Below, piece after piece: positions 8,540-16,987 of a stretch of DNA of 49,694 nt (positions are counted from its first letter, which is position 1; every line of letters starts with the position of its first letter). The stretch is taken from assembly GCA_001792535.1 (NCBI GenBank), contig MGGS01000001.1:1-49694 (forward strand), given 5' to 3'. The translations under genes and the position numbers were made by a program. This stretch comes from Candidatus Woesebacteria bacterium RIFCSPHIGHO2_02_FULL_42_20 (GTDB lineage Bacteria; Patescibacteriota; Microgenomatia; UBA8517). The notes under the pieces were generated by a model. It had not been told where the DNA came from. It ran no database searches and saw only the letters and a program-made list of their open reading frames with translations.

Positions 8540-9069
8540 GAAACTTATTAAAATTGATTTATGTCTTAATTTGTGTAGTTTTTATTGCTTATTTGCTTGC
8601 TCCCTCGAATAATTTTCCTATTCCCCCGCTCGATTCCGAACAGTCTGATGAGCCAGCAGACATCGAAACCCCTTATAGGAGGGCTTATTTTACAAATTCC
8701 ACCAGGAATGAAGCATTAGCGCATTACGCAAATTTTTTTGGCGGGCTGCTGCTCAACTACCCGCCTGAGGAAGCGCAAACGCTTATTCGTGATCAAACCA
8801 GAAGCTCCTATTTACAAGAGTTGGTAGTTCCGTTCCGTGAGTCGCTTTATATTAACGGGTTTATACCAACCCAGGAAAAGGATGCGATATTGATTAATGC
8901 CGTGCCGTGGAAGCAAAAAATAATAGCCAGGTTTATTCCAAGTAGCACCATTAATCGACTGGTAATCTATGTTTTAGTTTGTATTGGGTCCTGGTTTAGT
9001 ATTAAGAACTTAGCGAATTCAATTTTCAAGCTTCGCAATCAATTAACAAGACTATGGATGTATCGATAA
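8536..9069 (+). CDS. Unknown protein with N- and C-terminal membrane segments
   Basis: 177 aa, not recognised. Residues about 4-23 (LLKLIYVLICVVFIAYLLAP) form a signal anchor, followed by a proline/acidic-rich stretch, a polar domain of about 90 residues, and a second hydrophobic segment near the end (LVIYVLVCIGSWFSI). This suggests an extracytoplasmic domain held by two helices. Coupled start (ATGA) with the acyltransferase and 16-nt overlap with the following GT2 place it firmly in the polysaccharide operon. A role in assembly or chain-length control is possible from topology alone, but no family motif supports it. Confidence 0.65.
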   Translation: MRNLLKLIYVLICVVFIAYLLAPSNNFPIPPLDSEQSDEPADIETPYRRAYFTNSTRNEALAHYANFFGGLLLNYPPEEAQTLIRDQTRSSYLQELVVPFRESLYINGFIPTQEKDAILINAVPWKQKIIARFIPSSTINRLVIYVLVCIGSWFSIKNLANSIFKLRNQLTRLWMYR

Positions 9070-9968
9070 TCATTGTTAGCTACAATACAGAGAAACTTAC
9101 GGCAAGCTGTATTAGGTCTATTGTCAAATACACGAGGGATGTTGATTACGAGATTATTGTGGTAGATAACGGGTCAACCGACGGATCTGTCGCGAAAATC
9201 TCAAATCTCAAATCTCAAATCTCAAATCTACGACTGGTTAAAAACAAAATAAATTTGGGATTTGGGCAAGCAAATAACCAGGGGATGAAAATTGCCAAAG
9301 GCGAATTTATATTACTCCTTAATTCAGACACTAAAATTTATGACAACGTGCTTGGCGACATGATCCACTGGATGAGAGCCAATCCTGATGTGGGTATCGC
9401 AAGTTGCTCACTTAGAAACAAAGACGGTAGTTTACAGCCCACCGGTGGTTACTTTCCGACAATTTTACGAGTGGTCTCTTGGATGTTATTTTTGGACGAC
9501 CTGCCTCTTTTAGGAAAACTAATCAGATCTTTTCACCCACACACTCCAGATTTTTTCGGAAAGAATCCTATTTACACAGCTGTTCAGGAATTTGATTGGT
9601 TAACAGGCGCTTTTATGCTGATAAGAAAGGATGTCATTAAAAAATCTGGTTACTTTGATGAGGATTATTTTATGTACGTGGAGGAAGTTGACCTTTGCTA
9701 TCGAATAAAAAAAGAAGGTTCGAGAATTTTATATTTACCAAAATGGTCGATAATTCATTACGGTGGTGCTAGTGGAAAAAGATCAGAATCTATTCTGGCT
9801 GAATATAGAGGAATTAAAACTTTTTATAAAAAGCACTATCCCAAATGGCAGTATCCTATCCTCAGACTATTACTTAAAATTGGTTCTGTTATCAGAATTT
9901 TACTTTTTGGTTTACTTGAAGGAAAGGAGTCGGCCGCAACTTATGCGAAGGCTTTTAAACTTGCTTGA
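9054..9968 (+). CDS. GT2 family glycosyltransferase, WbbL/rhamnosyltransferase-like
   Basis: 304 aa. Motifs in order: 'MDVSIIIVSYNTEKL', 'VVDNGSTDGS', 'NLGFGQANNQGM', 'LLNSDTKI' (the metal site of this subgroup), 'WLTGAFMLIRKDV' and 'EEVDLCYRIKKEG'. This order is characteristic of the rhamnosyltransferase/galactofuranosyltransferase branch of GT2. The C-terminal 30 residues are hydrophobic. Just before 'NLGFGQ' is a repeat-encoded insert, KISNLKSQISNLRL, at nearly the same fold position as the insert in the GT2 at 2100. Confidence 0.85.
   Translation: MDVSIIIVSYNTEKLTASCIRSIVKYTRDVDYEIIVVDNGSTDGSVAKISNLKSQISNLRLVKNKINLGFGQANNQGMKIAKGEFILLLNSDTKIYDNVLGDMIHWMRANPDVGIASCSLRNKDGSLQPTGGYFPTILRVVSWMLFLDDLPLLGKLIRSFHPHTPDFFGKNPIYTAVQEFDWLTGAFMLIRKDVIKKSGYFDEDYFMYVEEVDLCYRIKKEGSRILYLPKWSIIHYGGASGKRSESILAEYRGIKTFYKKHYPKWQYPILRLLLKIGSVIRILLFGLLEGKESAATYAKAFKLA
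9196..9229 (+). repeat. 7-bp tandem repeat (AAATCTC)4.9 inside a GT2 gene
   Basis: Four perfect AAATCTC units and a partial fifth. Being perfect at the DNA level, the array looks young. It encodes an SNLKSQISNL-type peptide in frame within the GT2 at 9054-9968. Confidence 0.9.
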
Positions 9969-11253
9969 CCCTCACTACTTTATTGCCGTGTTGATCATAG
10001 TTATCCCGCTATATCCGAAATTTCCCTTGTTTCAAATTTCTGGTACTTTTGTTTCCGTCCGGGCCGAAGATTTTGTACTCCTTGTATCTTTGATTGTGTT
10101 TTCAGTTTCGTTTTTGCGCAAAGCCGGGTATTTGATTTCAAATAGGGTGGTATTCTCGATGGGTCTTTTTTTAAGTGTTGCGGCTTTGTCTGTTTTGTCT
10201 GCAGTTTTTGTTACCCAAACGGTTGTTCCACATATTGGACTTTTGCACTGGCTGCGTAGAGTTGAATATTTTTTTCCGTTTGTCCTCGCTTTGTCAATTA
10301 AACACACCAAGTCCCACCTGAAACTATACTTAGCTTGCCTTGTGGTTGTGGTCAATTATGCATTTGTTTATGGCCTAGCGCAAAAATACTTCAGCCTTCC
10401 GATAGTAACCACTCAAAACCAAGAATATTCTAAAGGAGTTGCGCTTAGATATACCCCCGGAGGACACATAAACTCTACATTTGCAGGTCATTATGACTTG
10501 GCAAGCTTTCTAATATTGGTCTTGCCGTTGTTTTACACAAGTTTTTTTGTATTTAGGGACCGGCTTTCAAAATTATTGCTGAGTGTAAGTGTAGTGACCT
10601 CGCTGTGGCTTTTGGTTAATTCTGTTTCAAGAATATCAATAGTTTCTTATTTAGTTGCCGTAACGCTTTCCCTTGCATTAATTAAAAAGTACAAAGCGAT
10701 TCTGGTGGCAGCACTGATTAGCCTTTTATTTATTGCCTTTTCTTCTAATTTGCTAAGTAGATACTCAAGAATTATTGAAGTAACAATCGATAAGATTAGT
10801 ACGAATTTTGTCGCCGTTGCAGCAAGTGAGGAAAGTGTTCCGGTTAGCGAAGACAGATCGACATCAATCAGGCTTAATGTCGAGTGGCCAAGGGCTCTGC
10901 GGGCATTGACCAAAAACCCGTTGCTGGGGACCGGTTTTTCGTCAATTACACTCGCTACGGACAATGACTATTTAAGGTTACTTGGTGAAACGGGCGCTGT
11001 CGGATTTATATCCTTTATTGCCGTCCTATTGTGGTTGGCCGTGACTGTTAGTATGAAGTTGCCGGTCAATAAAACTTTAAATTTTGCCAATATGTGGGTT
11101 GTAGGTTTCGCGGGATCGTTTACGGGAATTTTATTAAACGCGATGTTTATCGATATATTTGAATCATCGAAATTCGCCACGATGTTTTGGTTGTTTGCGG
11201 GTATAGTAGTTTCCATCTGCACAAGCGTGAATGCAAATGAAGAAGCGAAATAA
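9943..11253 (+). CDS. O-antigen ligase / polymerase-like (Wzy_C) membrane protein
   Basis: The ORF track runs from 9763, but that part lies antiparallel in frame to the GT2 coding region. The ATG at 9943 (MRRLLNLLDPHYFIAVLIIV), preceded by GGAAAGGAG, gives a 436-aa protein with about twelve membrane spans. The large loop before the C-terminal spans contains 'SIRLNVEWPRALRALTKNPLLGTGFSS' features (quoted here only in outline) and 'LLGETGAVGF', typical of the PF04932 O-antigen ligase/Wzy family. It would ligate or polymerise lipid-linked glycan on the outer face of the membrane. It overlaps the GT2 by 26 nt and the next gene by 23 nt. Confidence 0.8.
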   Translation: MRRLLNLLDPHYFIAVLIIVIPLYPKFPLFQISGTFVSVRAEDFVLLVSLIVFSVSFLRKAGYLISNRVVFSMGLFLSVAALSVLSAVFVTQTVVPHIGLLHWLRRVEYFFPFVLALSIKHTKSHLKLYLACLVVVVNYAFVYGLAQKYFSLPIVTTQNQEYSKGVALRYTPGGHINSTFAGHYDLASFLILVLPLFYTSFFVFRDRLSKLLLSVSVVTSLWLLVNSVSRISIVSYLVAVTLSLALIKKYKAILVAALISLLFIAFSSNLLSRYSRIIEVTIDKISTNFVAVAASEESVPVSEDRSTSIRLNVEWPRALRALTKNPLLGTGFSSITLATDNDYLRLLGETGAVGFISFIAVLLWLAVTVSMKLPVNKTLNFANMWVVGFAGSFTGILLNAMFIDIFESSKFATMFWLFAGIVVSICTSVNANEEAK

Positions 11254-12655
11254 AAGAATACCAGCTTTATTGTTGTTGACGGCAATCGTCTTAGGTGGTT
11301 TTTTGGTTCGCTTGGTCAAGATTGACAGTCCGGTGGCGGACTGGCATTCTTGGAGACAGGCAGATACGGCTTCGGTAACCAAAAACTTTGTCGAGCGCGG
11401 AGTGGATCTTTTGTACCCTCGGTATCACGATGTTTCCAGCATTCAGTCCGGAATGACCAATTTGCGCGGGTTTAGAATGGTGGAATTTCCTGTTTTCAAC
11501 CTTTTTCACTACATGTTTTTTAGTTTGTTTGGCACTTTCTCACTTGAAGTTTGGGGAAGGCTGACTTCTGTTTTTTCGGCACTTGTGACCTCACTGTTTT
11601 TGTATAAACTTGGTCAGAAGTTTATTGGAATCGCTGGAGGCTTGCTAACGGCTTTTTTCTATCTTTTCATCCCTTTCAATATTTACTTCACCAGAGTTAT
11701 TTTACCCGAGCCGTTGTCGGTTGCCTTTGGAGTGGCTGCTGTTTGGTTTTTTGTCAAATATTTTTATTCAGATAGCGCCTTTAGTTTGTTTTTTTCGGCT
11801 ATTTTGTTTGCAATCTCACTGTTAATCAAACCGTTTGCCGTGTTCTACTCGATTCCTGTTATTTATTTGATTTTTGTGAAGCATAAAAGTATCTATGGGA
11901 TTGCTAAATCAATTCGTCTACTTATTTATCTTGATATTGCACTTATTCCTCTTTTTCTTTGGCGCGCTTGGATAAACCAGTTTCCGCAAGGCATTCCGCG
12001 TTTTGTGTGGGCCTTCAATGGTGACAATATCCGTTTTCGGCCGGCTTTTTGGCGTTGGATCTTTGCAGAGCGGTTAGGAACTTTAATCCTTGGTGTTTCG
12101 GGTATTGCGCTTTTTGTTGAGGGGCTGCTTCATTCAAAAACTTTTTTGAAAATGTTTTTTTTGGGAAGTCTAGTATATGTAACGGTTTTTGCCACCGCAA
12201 ATGTCCGGCATGACTATTACCAGACTTTTATAATTGCGCCGGTGTCTCTTGTTCTTGCTCAAGGCTTTATAAGCTACTGGAGGCAAAAAAACGATTTATT
12301 GCCGAAGTTTACAGCCGTATTTGTTGTTGCTGTTATGTTCCTTGTTGGTTTTGATAGGGTTAAAGAATTTTACAAAATAAACCATCCGGAGATAATCGAA
12401 GCGGGCCGCGCAGTTGCCAGGGTGGCTCCGAAGCAGTCATTGGTAATTGCTCCTTACAACGGTGATACCGCCTTTTTGTACCAGACAGGTAGATGGGGCT
12501 GGCCTGTAATCGACTCGAGTATCCCTGAAATTGTCGAAAAGGGCGCGCAGTTTTATGTTTCGGTAAATTTTGATAAAGATACAACATATGCAATGGAAAA
12601 CTACAAGGTAATCGAAAAGACCGACAAATATGTAGTTGTCGATTTAAGGAACTGA
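11231..12655 (+). CDS. GT39/ArnT-like polytopic membrane glycosyltransferase
   Basis: 474 aa and about eleven membrane spans. The first loop carries 'DWHSWRQADTASVTKNF', the acidic/aromatic signature seen in many bacterial GT39-like proteins, and 'FTRVILPEPLSVAFG' follows in the next loops. A soluble extracytoplasmic C-terminal part starts around 'AGRAVARVAPKQSLVIAPY'. A second ATG lies at 11237; either start is possible. Probable donor is a polyprenyl-phosphate sugar. It follows the Wzy_C-like gene with overlap and precedes a GT4 after 8 nt. Confidence 0.8.
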   Translation: MQMKKRNKRIPALLLLTAIVLGGFLVRLVKIDSPVADWHSWRQADTASVTKNFVERGVDLLYPRYHDVSSIQSGMTNLRGFRMVEFPVFNLFHYMFFSLFGTFSLEVWGRLTSVFSALVTSLFLYKLGQKFIGIAGGLLTAFFYLFIPFNIYFTRVILPEPLSVAFGVAAVWFFVKYFYSDSAFSLFFSAILFAISLLIKPFAVFYSIPVIYLIFVKHKSIYGIAKSIRLLIYLDIALIPLFLWRAWINQFPQGIPRFVWAFNGDNIRFRPAFWRWIFAERLGTLILGVSGIALFVEGLLHSKTFLKMFFLGSLVYVTVFATANVRHDYYQTFIIAPVSLVLAQGFISYWRQKNDLLPKFTAVFVVAVMFLVGFDRVKEFYKINHPEIIEAGRAVARVAPKQSLVIAPYNGDTAFLYQTGRWGWPVIDSSIPEIVEKGAQFYVSVNFDKDTTYAMENYKVIEKTDKYVVVDLRN

Positions 12656-12663
12656 GCAGACCA

Positions 12664-13860
12664 ATGAAGATATTAATGCTTGTACCTTTTTTACCGAACA
12701 CCTCCACATCCGGGGGGCAAACGCGGTGGTATAACATTATTAAATACATGTCAAAACGTCACCAGATAACGTTGTTTTCAATGATCAAGGACGAAAGCGA
12801 ACGTAAATTTATTCCCGAACTTGAGCGGTATTGTAAGAAAGTTCAAGTTTTCAAGCGAGCCAAATCTCCGTGGACATTGCGGAATATATTGTTTGCCCAG
12901 CTTGGTCCATATCCTTTGGTGGTGATCCGAAATAGGTCTTCAGTGGAGAAACGGGCTGTCGAAGAAGAGTTGAGAAAAGAAAAATACGATCTGATTCACG
13001 CCGAAGCGTTTTATGTCATGCCCCACATCCCAAACACTTTGGTACCGACAATCCTAGTGGAACAAACAATAGAATATATGGTTTACAAGCATTATGTCGA
13101 TAATGAAGTTAGCCCTTTGTTAAAGCCGTTTTATATGCTTGATGTCTTAAAGTGCCGCTTTTGGGAAAAATATTTCTGGCGGAAGACTGACAGGTTAGTT
13201 GCAGTCTCTAAGGAAGATAGAAAGGTTATGCAAAGACTGGTTTCCGGAATTAAGGTAGATATTATTCCAAACGGCGTAGACTTTGATTATTTTAATGCCA
13301 AAAGCGTGTCCAGGTTCGATCCTCCCAGAGTCCTTTACGGGGTTACTAATTTTGAGTGGCTCCAAAACAGGGAGGCGGTCGACGTTTTAGTTAAGAATAT
13401 TTGGCCCGGTGTTATCAAAAAAATGAAAGATGTAAAGCTGTGGATTGTCGGTAGAAAAATACCAAAGGAGTTGGTCGCCTTAAGTAAATTGAGAAACGAT
13501 ATCGAAGTTACCGAATCAATAGAGGATGCCAGGGATGCTTATCTTGCCTCAAGTGTTATGGTGACGCCGATTCGAGGAAGCGGAGGTACGCGGCTTAAAA
13601 TATTGGAAGCTATGGCGGCAGGTTTGCCAGTCGTTTCAACAACTATGGGAGTTGCCGGATTGGAATTGACAAACGGTAAGGAAGTGATTGTCTCCGACAA
13701 CACGCAGGGGTTAATCGCCGCAACCATAGACTTATTGCAAAACAAAACTAAAGCTACAAGAATCGGCGTGAATGGCCAACGCTTTGTCAAAAAATACTTT
13801 GATTGGCAAGTAATAGTCGGGCTGCACGAGCCTATTTATAAGGAGGTTATGAATGGCTAA
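12664..13860 (+). CDS. GT4-type glycosyltransferase (PEP-CTERM/exosortase-associated sugar transferase-like)
   Basis: 398 aa. The N-terminus 'MKILMLVPFLPNTSTSGGQT' and 'RHQITLFSM' recall the family of sugar transferases that accompany exosortase-type polysaccharide loci. The C-terminal half has 'IIPNGVDFDYFN', 'VTPIRGSGGTRLKILEAMAA' and 'GLPVVSTTMGVAGLEL'. In this branch the first Glu of EX7E is replaced by the GSGTR-type loop, which is normal for it. The gene ends in a strong Shine-Dalgarno (AAGGAGG) that serves the next gene, with an 8-nt overlap. Confidence 0.82.
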   Translation: MKILMLVPFLPNTSTSGGQTRWYNIIKYMSKRHQITLFSMIKDESERKFIPELERYCKKVQVFKRAKSPWTLRNILFAQLGPYPLVVIRNRSSVEKRAVEEELRKEKYDLIHAEAFYVMPHIPNTLVPTILVEQTIEYMVYKHYVDNEVSPLLKPFYMLDVLKCRFWEKYFWRKTDRLVAVSKEDRKVMQRLVSGIKVDIIPNGVDFDYFNAKSVSRFDPPRVLYGVTNFEWLQNREAVDVLVKNIWPGVIKKMKDVKLWIVGRKIPKELVALSKLRNDIEVTESIEDARDAYLASSVMVTPIRGSGGTRLKILEAMAAGLPVVSTTMGVAGLELTNGKEVIVSDNTQGLIAATIDLLQNKTKATRIGVNGQRFVKKYFDWQVIVGLHEPIYKEVMNG

Positions 13861-14743
13861 GTCTAGCCTGACGATTATTATTGTAAGTTACAATACCAAG
13901 GACTTGTTGGAAAAATGCCTGACTTCGATTATTAAGGCCAAAATAACGTATCCGTACGAAATTATAGTTTCAGATAATGGCTCGAAGGATGGCTCTCGAG
14001 AACTGGTCAAGGCACAATTTAAGGAGGTAAGGCTCCTTGTAAGCAGTCAGAATTTGGGATTTGCCGGAGGAAATAATCGTGCAAAGAACTATGTGAATAG
14101 TACGTACGTTTTGTTTCTCAATTCGGATACTTTGGTAAATGCCGATTCGGTCAACAAATCGGTCGGATATTTAGACAAACACCCCAAAGTGGGCTTAGTT
14201 AGCTGTAAAACGCTTCTTCCCGACGGCAGTTTAGATAAAGACTGTCGGCGGTCTTTCCCTACACCTTGGGCCGCCTTTAGTCACTTGGTGATTCCTCTTG
14301 ATAGATTATTTCCAAACTCTAAAATTTTTTCGCGATATTGGTATGGCTATATCAATCCTGATCTGGAGCACGAAATAGACGTTGCCCAGGGAGCGTTTAT
14401 GCTTACACGCAAAGTGGTATTAGACAAAATGGGATGGTTTGACGAGGACTATTTTATGGACGGTGAGGACGTTGACTTGTGCTGGAGAATAAAAAATGAT
14501 GGTTGGAAAATTGTCTATTACCCTAAAATTTTTATTGTGCATTACAAGAAAGCATCAAAAAAATCAAAGATTCTTTCAAGAAAGGATAGGCTTAGGTCAA
14601 GAATGGCTAGCGTAAACTCTATGGAAACTTTCTATAAAAAGCACTTATGGCAAAAATATAATATTCTGGTTAATTCTGTGGTTTCGTTGGGAATTTATCT
14701 GATTAAATTGCAGCGTTTATTATCCGTTTTAATCGTAAAATGA
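13853..14743 (+). CDS. GT2 family glycosyltransferase, WbbL/rhamnosyltransferase-like
   Basis: 296 aa, same branch as the GT2 at 9054: 'LTIIIVSYNTKDLL', 'VSDNGSKDGS', 'NLGFAGGNNRA', 'FLNSDTLV', 'AQGAFMLTRKVV' and 'DGEDVDLCWRIKNDGW'. It lacks the repeat-encoded insert seen in the 9054 gene, which is useful for comparison. The start ATG 13853 has AAGGAGG five bases upstream. It overlaps the next GT4 by 4 nt. Sugar unassigned. Confidence 0.85.
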   Translation: MAKSSLTIIIVSYNTKDLLEKCLTSIIKAKITYPYEIIVSDNGSKDGSRELVKAQFKEVRLLVSSQNLGFAGGNNRAKNYVNSTYVLFLNSDTLVNADSVNKSVGYLDKHPKVGLVSCKTLLPDGSLDKDCRRSFPTPWAAFSHLVIPLDRLFPNSKIFSRYWYGYINPDLEHEIDVAQGAFMLTRKVVLDKMGWFDEDYFMDGEDVDLCWRIKNDGWKIVYYPKIFIVHYKKASKKSKILSRKDRLRSRMASVNSMETFYKKHLWQKYNILVNSVVSLGIYLIKLQRLLSVLIVK

Positions 14744-15846
14744 AAATAGCTATTGATGCAAGACTTTATGGAGTAGAGAACAAGGGTATCGGTAGATATA
14801 CTCAAGAATTAGTAAACAACTTACAAACTCAAGACAAAGAAAATAACTATTTTATATTGCTTCGAAAAAAGTACTTTAATAAATTGAAGTTGGCCAATAA
14901 CTTTCGTATGATTCAGACAGAGTATAGACACTATTCAATTAGTGAACAAATAAGACTCCCTTTGCTTTTAAATAAGATAAAACCTGACATTTTTCACGCA
15001 CTTAACACAAATGTTCCACTAATTTACTCAGGGAGGTTGGTTGTCACCGTTCACGACATGACACAACTTGATTTTAACAGAAAAGCAACAACTTTACCTA
15101 TTCCTTTTTATGCTATTAAAAACCTCGCTTATAGAGATCTCTTTCGGTCTTCTGTAAGTAAAGCATCAGCGATAATTGTTCCTAGTGAATTTGTCAAAGC
15201 AGACCTCTTGGATTTATTTGGGATTTCGGTAAATAAGATCGTGGTGATCCCCGAAGGTGTAAGCTCGCAATTTCGAAAGCCTTCTCAAGCAAAAAGAAGC
15301 ATTGGTGATTATTTGGTTTATGTAGGCAGTAGCTATCCTCATAAAAATTTACATCTATTAATCGCCGCGGTGAATATGCTTAATAAGCAGAAGAAAAAAC
15401 CAATTAAACTAAAATTAATTGTGGGAAATGACTATTTTAGTAGGCGGTTAGCTAGTCAAGTTAGTAAAGAGCAATTTTCCTTCGTTGAATTTGTTTCGCA
15501 AGTGACGGATTCGAATTTACGGTTAATATATCGCGACTCTTTGGCTTTTGTTTTCCCTTCACTTTCGGAAGGGTTTGGACTACCAGGATTGGAGGCGATG
15601 GCAACTGGGGCATTGGTGGCTTGCTCCAATATTCCTACTTTTAAAGAAGTTTACGGCGATAATGCGATATATTTTGACCCAAGGAGTGATCAAAGCCTGG
15701 CTGATACTATTTTGAAAATTTTAAAAATGAGTTCTGCCAAGCGAGCTAAAAGGATAAAGAAATCCCAAGGGTATGTTAAACAGTTTGCCTGGAGCAAAAC
15801 TGCTAGAAAAACTCTTGAGGTATATAATTCAATCCAAACTCTTTGA
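14740..15846 (+). CDS. GT4 family glycosyltransferase
   Basis: 368 aa, GT-B. Starts 'MKIAIDARLYGVENKGIGRY', the WsaF/mannosyltransferase-type N-terminus with the G-x-GRY acceptor loop. The donor half has 'LVYVGSSYPHKNLHLL' and a complete EX7E, 'SEGFGLPGLEAMATG'. It is the last gene of the first glycosyltransferase run; its TGA stop is directly followed by a 47-bp gap holding a likely promoter for the next gene. Confidence 0.85.
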   Translation: MKIAIDARLYGVENKGIGRYTQELVNNLQTQDKENNYFILLRKKYFNKLKLANNFRMIQTEYRHYSISEQIRLPLLLNKIKPDIFHALNTNVPLIYSGRLVVTVHDMTQLDFNRKATTLPIPFYAIKNLAYRDLFRSSVSKASAIIVPSEFVKADLLDLFGISVNKIVVIPEGVSSQFRKPSQAKRSIGDYLVYVGSSYPHKNLHLLIAAVNMLNKQKKKPIKLKLIVGNDYFSRRLASQVSKEQFSFVEFVSQVTDSNLRLIYRDSLAFVFPSLSEGFGLPGLEAMATGALVACSNIPTFKEVYGDNAIYFDPRSDQSLADTILKILKMSSAKRAKRIKKSQGYVKQFAWSKTARKTLEVYNSIQTL

Positions 15847-15876
15847 TTGACAAATTGCGGATTGAGCATTTAGGAT
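15847..15876 (+). promoter_or_regulatory. Candidate sigma70-type promoter for the manC-like gene
   Basis: TTGACA at 15847-15852 and TAGGAT at 15871-15876, spacing 18, in the first real gap after the 14-kb gene run. The start codon is 17 nt beyond the -10. It overlaps a decayed 7-bp repeat (15854-15881). Confidence 0.45.
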
Positions 15877-15881
15877 AATAA
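15854..15881 (+). repeat. Decayed 7-bp-period repeat in the intergenic gap
   Basis: ATTGCGG-ATTGAGC-ATTTAGG-ATAATAA show a 7-nt period with drifting sequence. This looks like an old relative of the arrays at 2247, 3225 and 9196, but similarity is weak. Confidence 0.4.
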
Positions 15882-15893
15882 CTACACTAACTT

Positions 15894-16952
15894 ATGATTC
15901 CGGTAATTATCTGTGGCGGTTGGGGTACAAAATTGTGGCCCATTAGCCGCCAGTATAATCCCAAACATTTTATCAACCTAATTGGTGGAAAATCTTTGTT
16001 TCAAATAAACTATGAGGCGCTAATTACAAAATTTAAGCCCGAAGACATTTATGTTTCTACTAACCAGGACCAAGCTGTCATAGCTGCCAAGCAAGCTCCT
16101 GAAATTCCTCCCGCTAATTATATTTTGGAGCCGGAGATGCGTAATCAAGGCCCAGCCACAGGTCTTATTGCAGCAGTACTGTTTAGAAAAGGTTTAGCAG
16201 ATGAGCCGTTTATGATAGTTCAGGTTGATGATTTGCGGGAGCCTACCGAAAATTTTATTAAAATGATGATGGATTGCGATCGGCTGGCCAGAAAAGAAAC
16301 GAAATATATTACCGGTGGCTTTAAACCTGATTTTCCAGTGATGGGGGTTGACTACTTAGTCAAAGGAAAACGGGTCTCAGCTACCAATGAGGTTGGTATA
16401 TATGAGGTAGATAAGTTTGTTTGGCGGGGTTCAAGAGAACAAACCGAGGAGTTTATCAAGGGAGAGAATGCTTTAGTTCACACAAATCATTCTTGCATGA
16501 CGCCACGCAATTTTCTTAACATGCTTCAAAAATATAAACCCGATTGGCATAAGCCGTTAATGACTATTATCGAAGAGGGTGATATTAAAACCGAATTTGT
16601 AAAGATGTCCCCGGGTCCGATAGAAGATGTTACCCAACAAGTTCACGCGGCGGGAGAATCATTAGTAGTGGAATTGCCTTTCAAGTGGGTTGATATTGGC
16701 ACATATGAATCACTTTTCAAATATTTGAGTGAAAGAGGATTATATAAACTGCCTGAAAATGTTGTTGTACAAGACAGTCGTGATAACTTTATAAAGCTCG
16801 ACGATCCTAATAAGGTAATTTGTTTGGTTGGGCTTCATGATCTAATTATAGTAGATACCGGAGACGCGATTTTGATTTGCAACAAAGACCAAACAGGCCA
16901 AGTCGGTGAGGTATTAAAAGAGGTAAAAAAGAGAAACATTTCACTTACCTAG
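15894..16952 (+). CDS. manC: Mannose-1-phosphate guanylyltransferase (GDP-mannose pyrophosphorylase)
   Basis: 352 aa, the length of a single-domain enzyme without the phosphomannose isomerase half. The nucleotide-binding signature reads 'GGWGTKLWPISRQYNPKHF', a variant of GGxGTRLWPLSR...PKQF with Lys in the second basic position. 'ILEPEMRNQGPATGLIAAV', 'VQVDD' and 'WVDIGTYESL' follow in the right order. The reaction is mannose-1-P + GTP to GDP-mannose + PPi in the cytosol. It would feed the GT4 and polyprenyl-P-mannose type enzymes upstream. It stands alone between two small gaps, each with a candidate promoter. Confidence 0.85.
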   Translation: MIPVIICGGWGTKLWPISRQYNPKHFINLIGGKSLFQINYEALITKFKPEDIYVSTNQDQAVIAAKQAPEIPPANYILEPEMRNQGPATGLIAAVLFRKGLADEPFMIVQVDDLREPTENFIKMMMDCDRLARKETKYITGGFKPDFPVMGVDYLVKGKRVSATNEVGIYEVDKFVWRGSREQTEEFIKGENALVHTNHSCMTPRNFLNMLQKYKPDWHKPLMTIIEEGDIKTEFVKMSPGPIEDVTQQVHAAGESLVVELPFKWVDIGTYESLFKYLSERGLYKLPENVVVQDSRDNFIKLDDPNKVICLVGLHDLIIVDTGDAILICNKDQTGQVGEVLKEVKKRNISLT

Positions 16953-16967
16953 TTTTGAAACGATTAA

Positions 16968-16976
16968 TGATATAAT
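16968..16976 (+). promoter_or_regulatory. Extended -10 promoter (TGATATAAT) for the phosphoglycosyl transferase gene
   Basis: A perfect TGN-TATAAT extended -10 lies 11 nt upstream of the ATG at 16988. No convincing -35 is present at standard spacing, as expected for extended -10 promoters. The transcript would have a leader of only a few bases. Confidence 0.55.
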
Positions 16977-16987
16977 CACCTGCCCAT

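Noticed and set aside
9763-9942. Upstream extension of the O-antigen-ligase-like ORF
   Set aside because: It overlaps the GT2 coding region in another frame; the ATG at 9943 begins the first membrane span and has a ribosome site.
12360-12749. 129-aa minus-strand ORF
   Set aside because: Lies across the end of the GT39-like gene and the start of the GT4 gene; no motif, shadow ORF.
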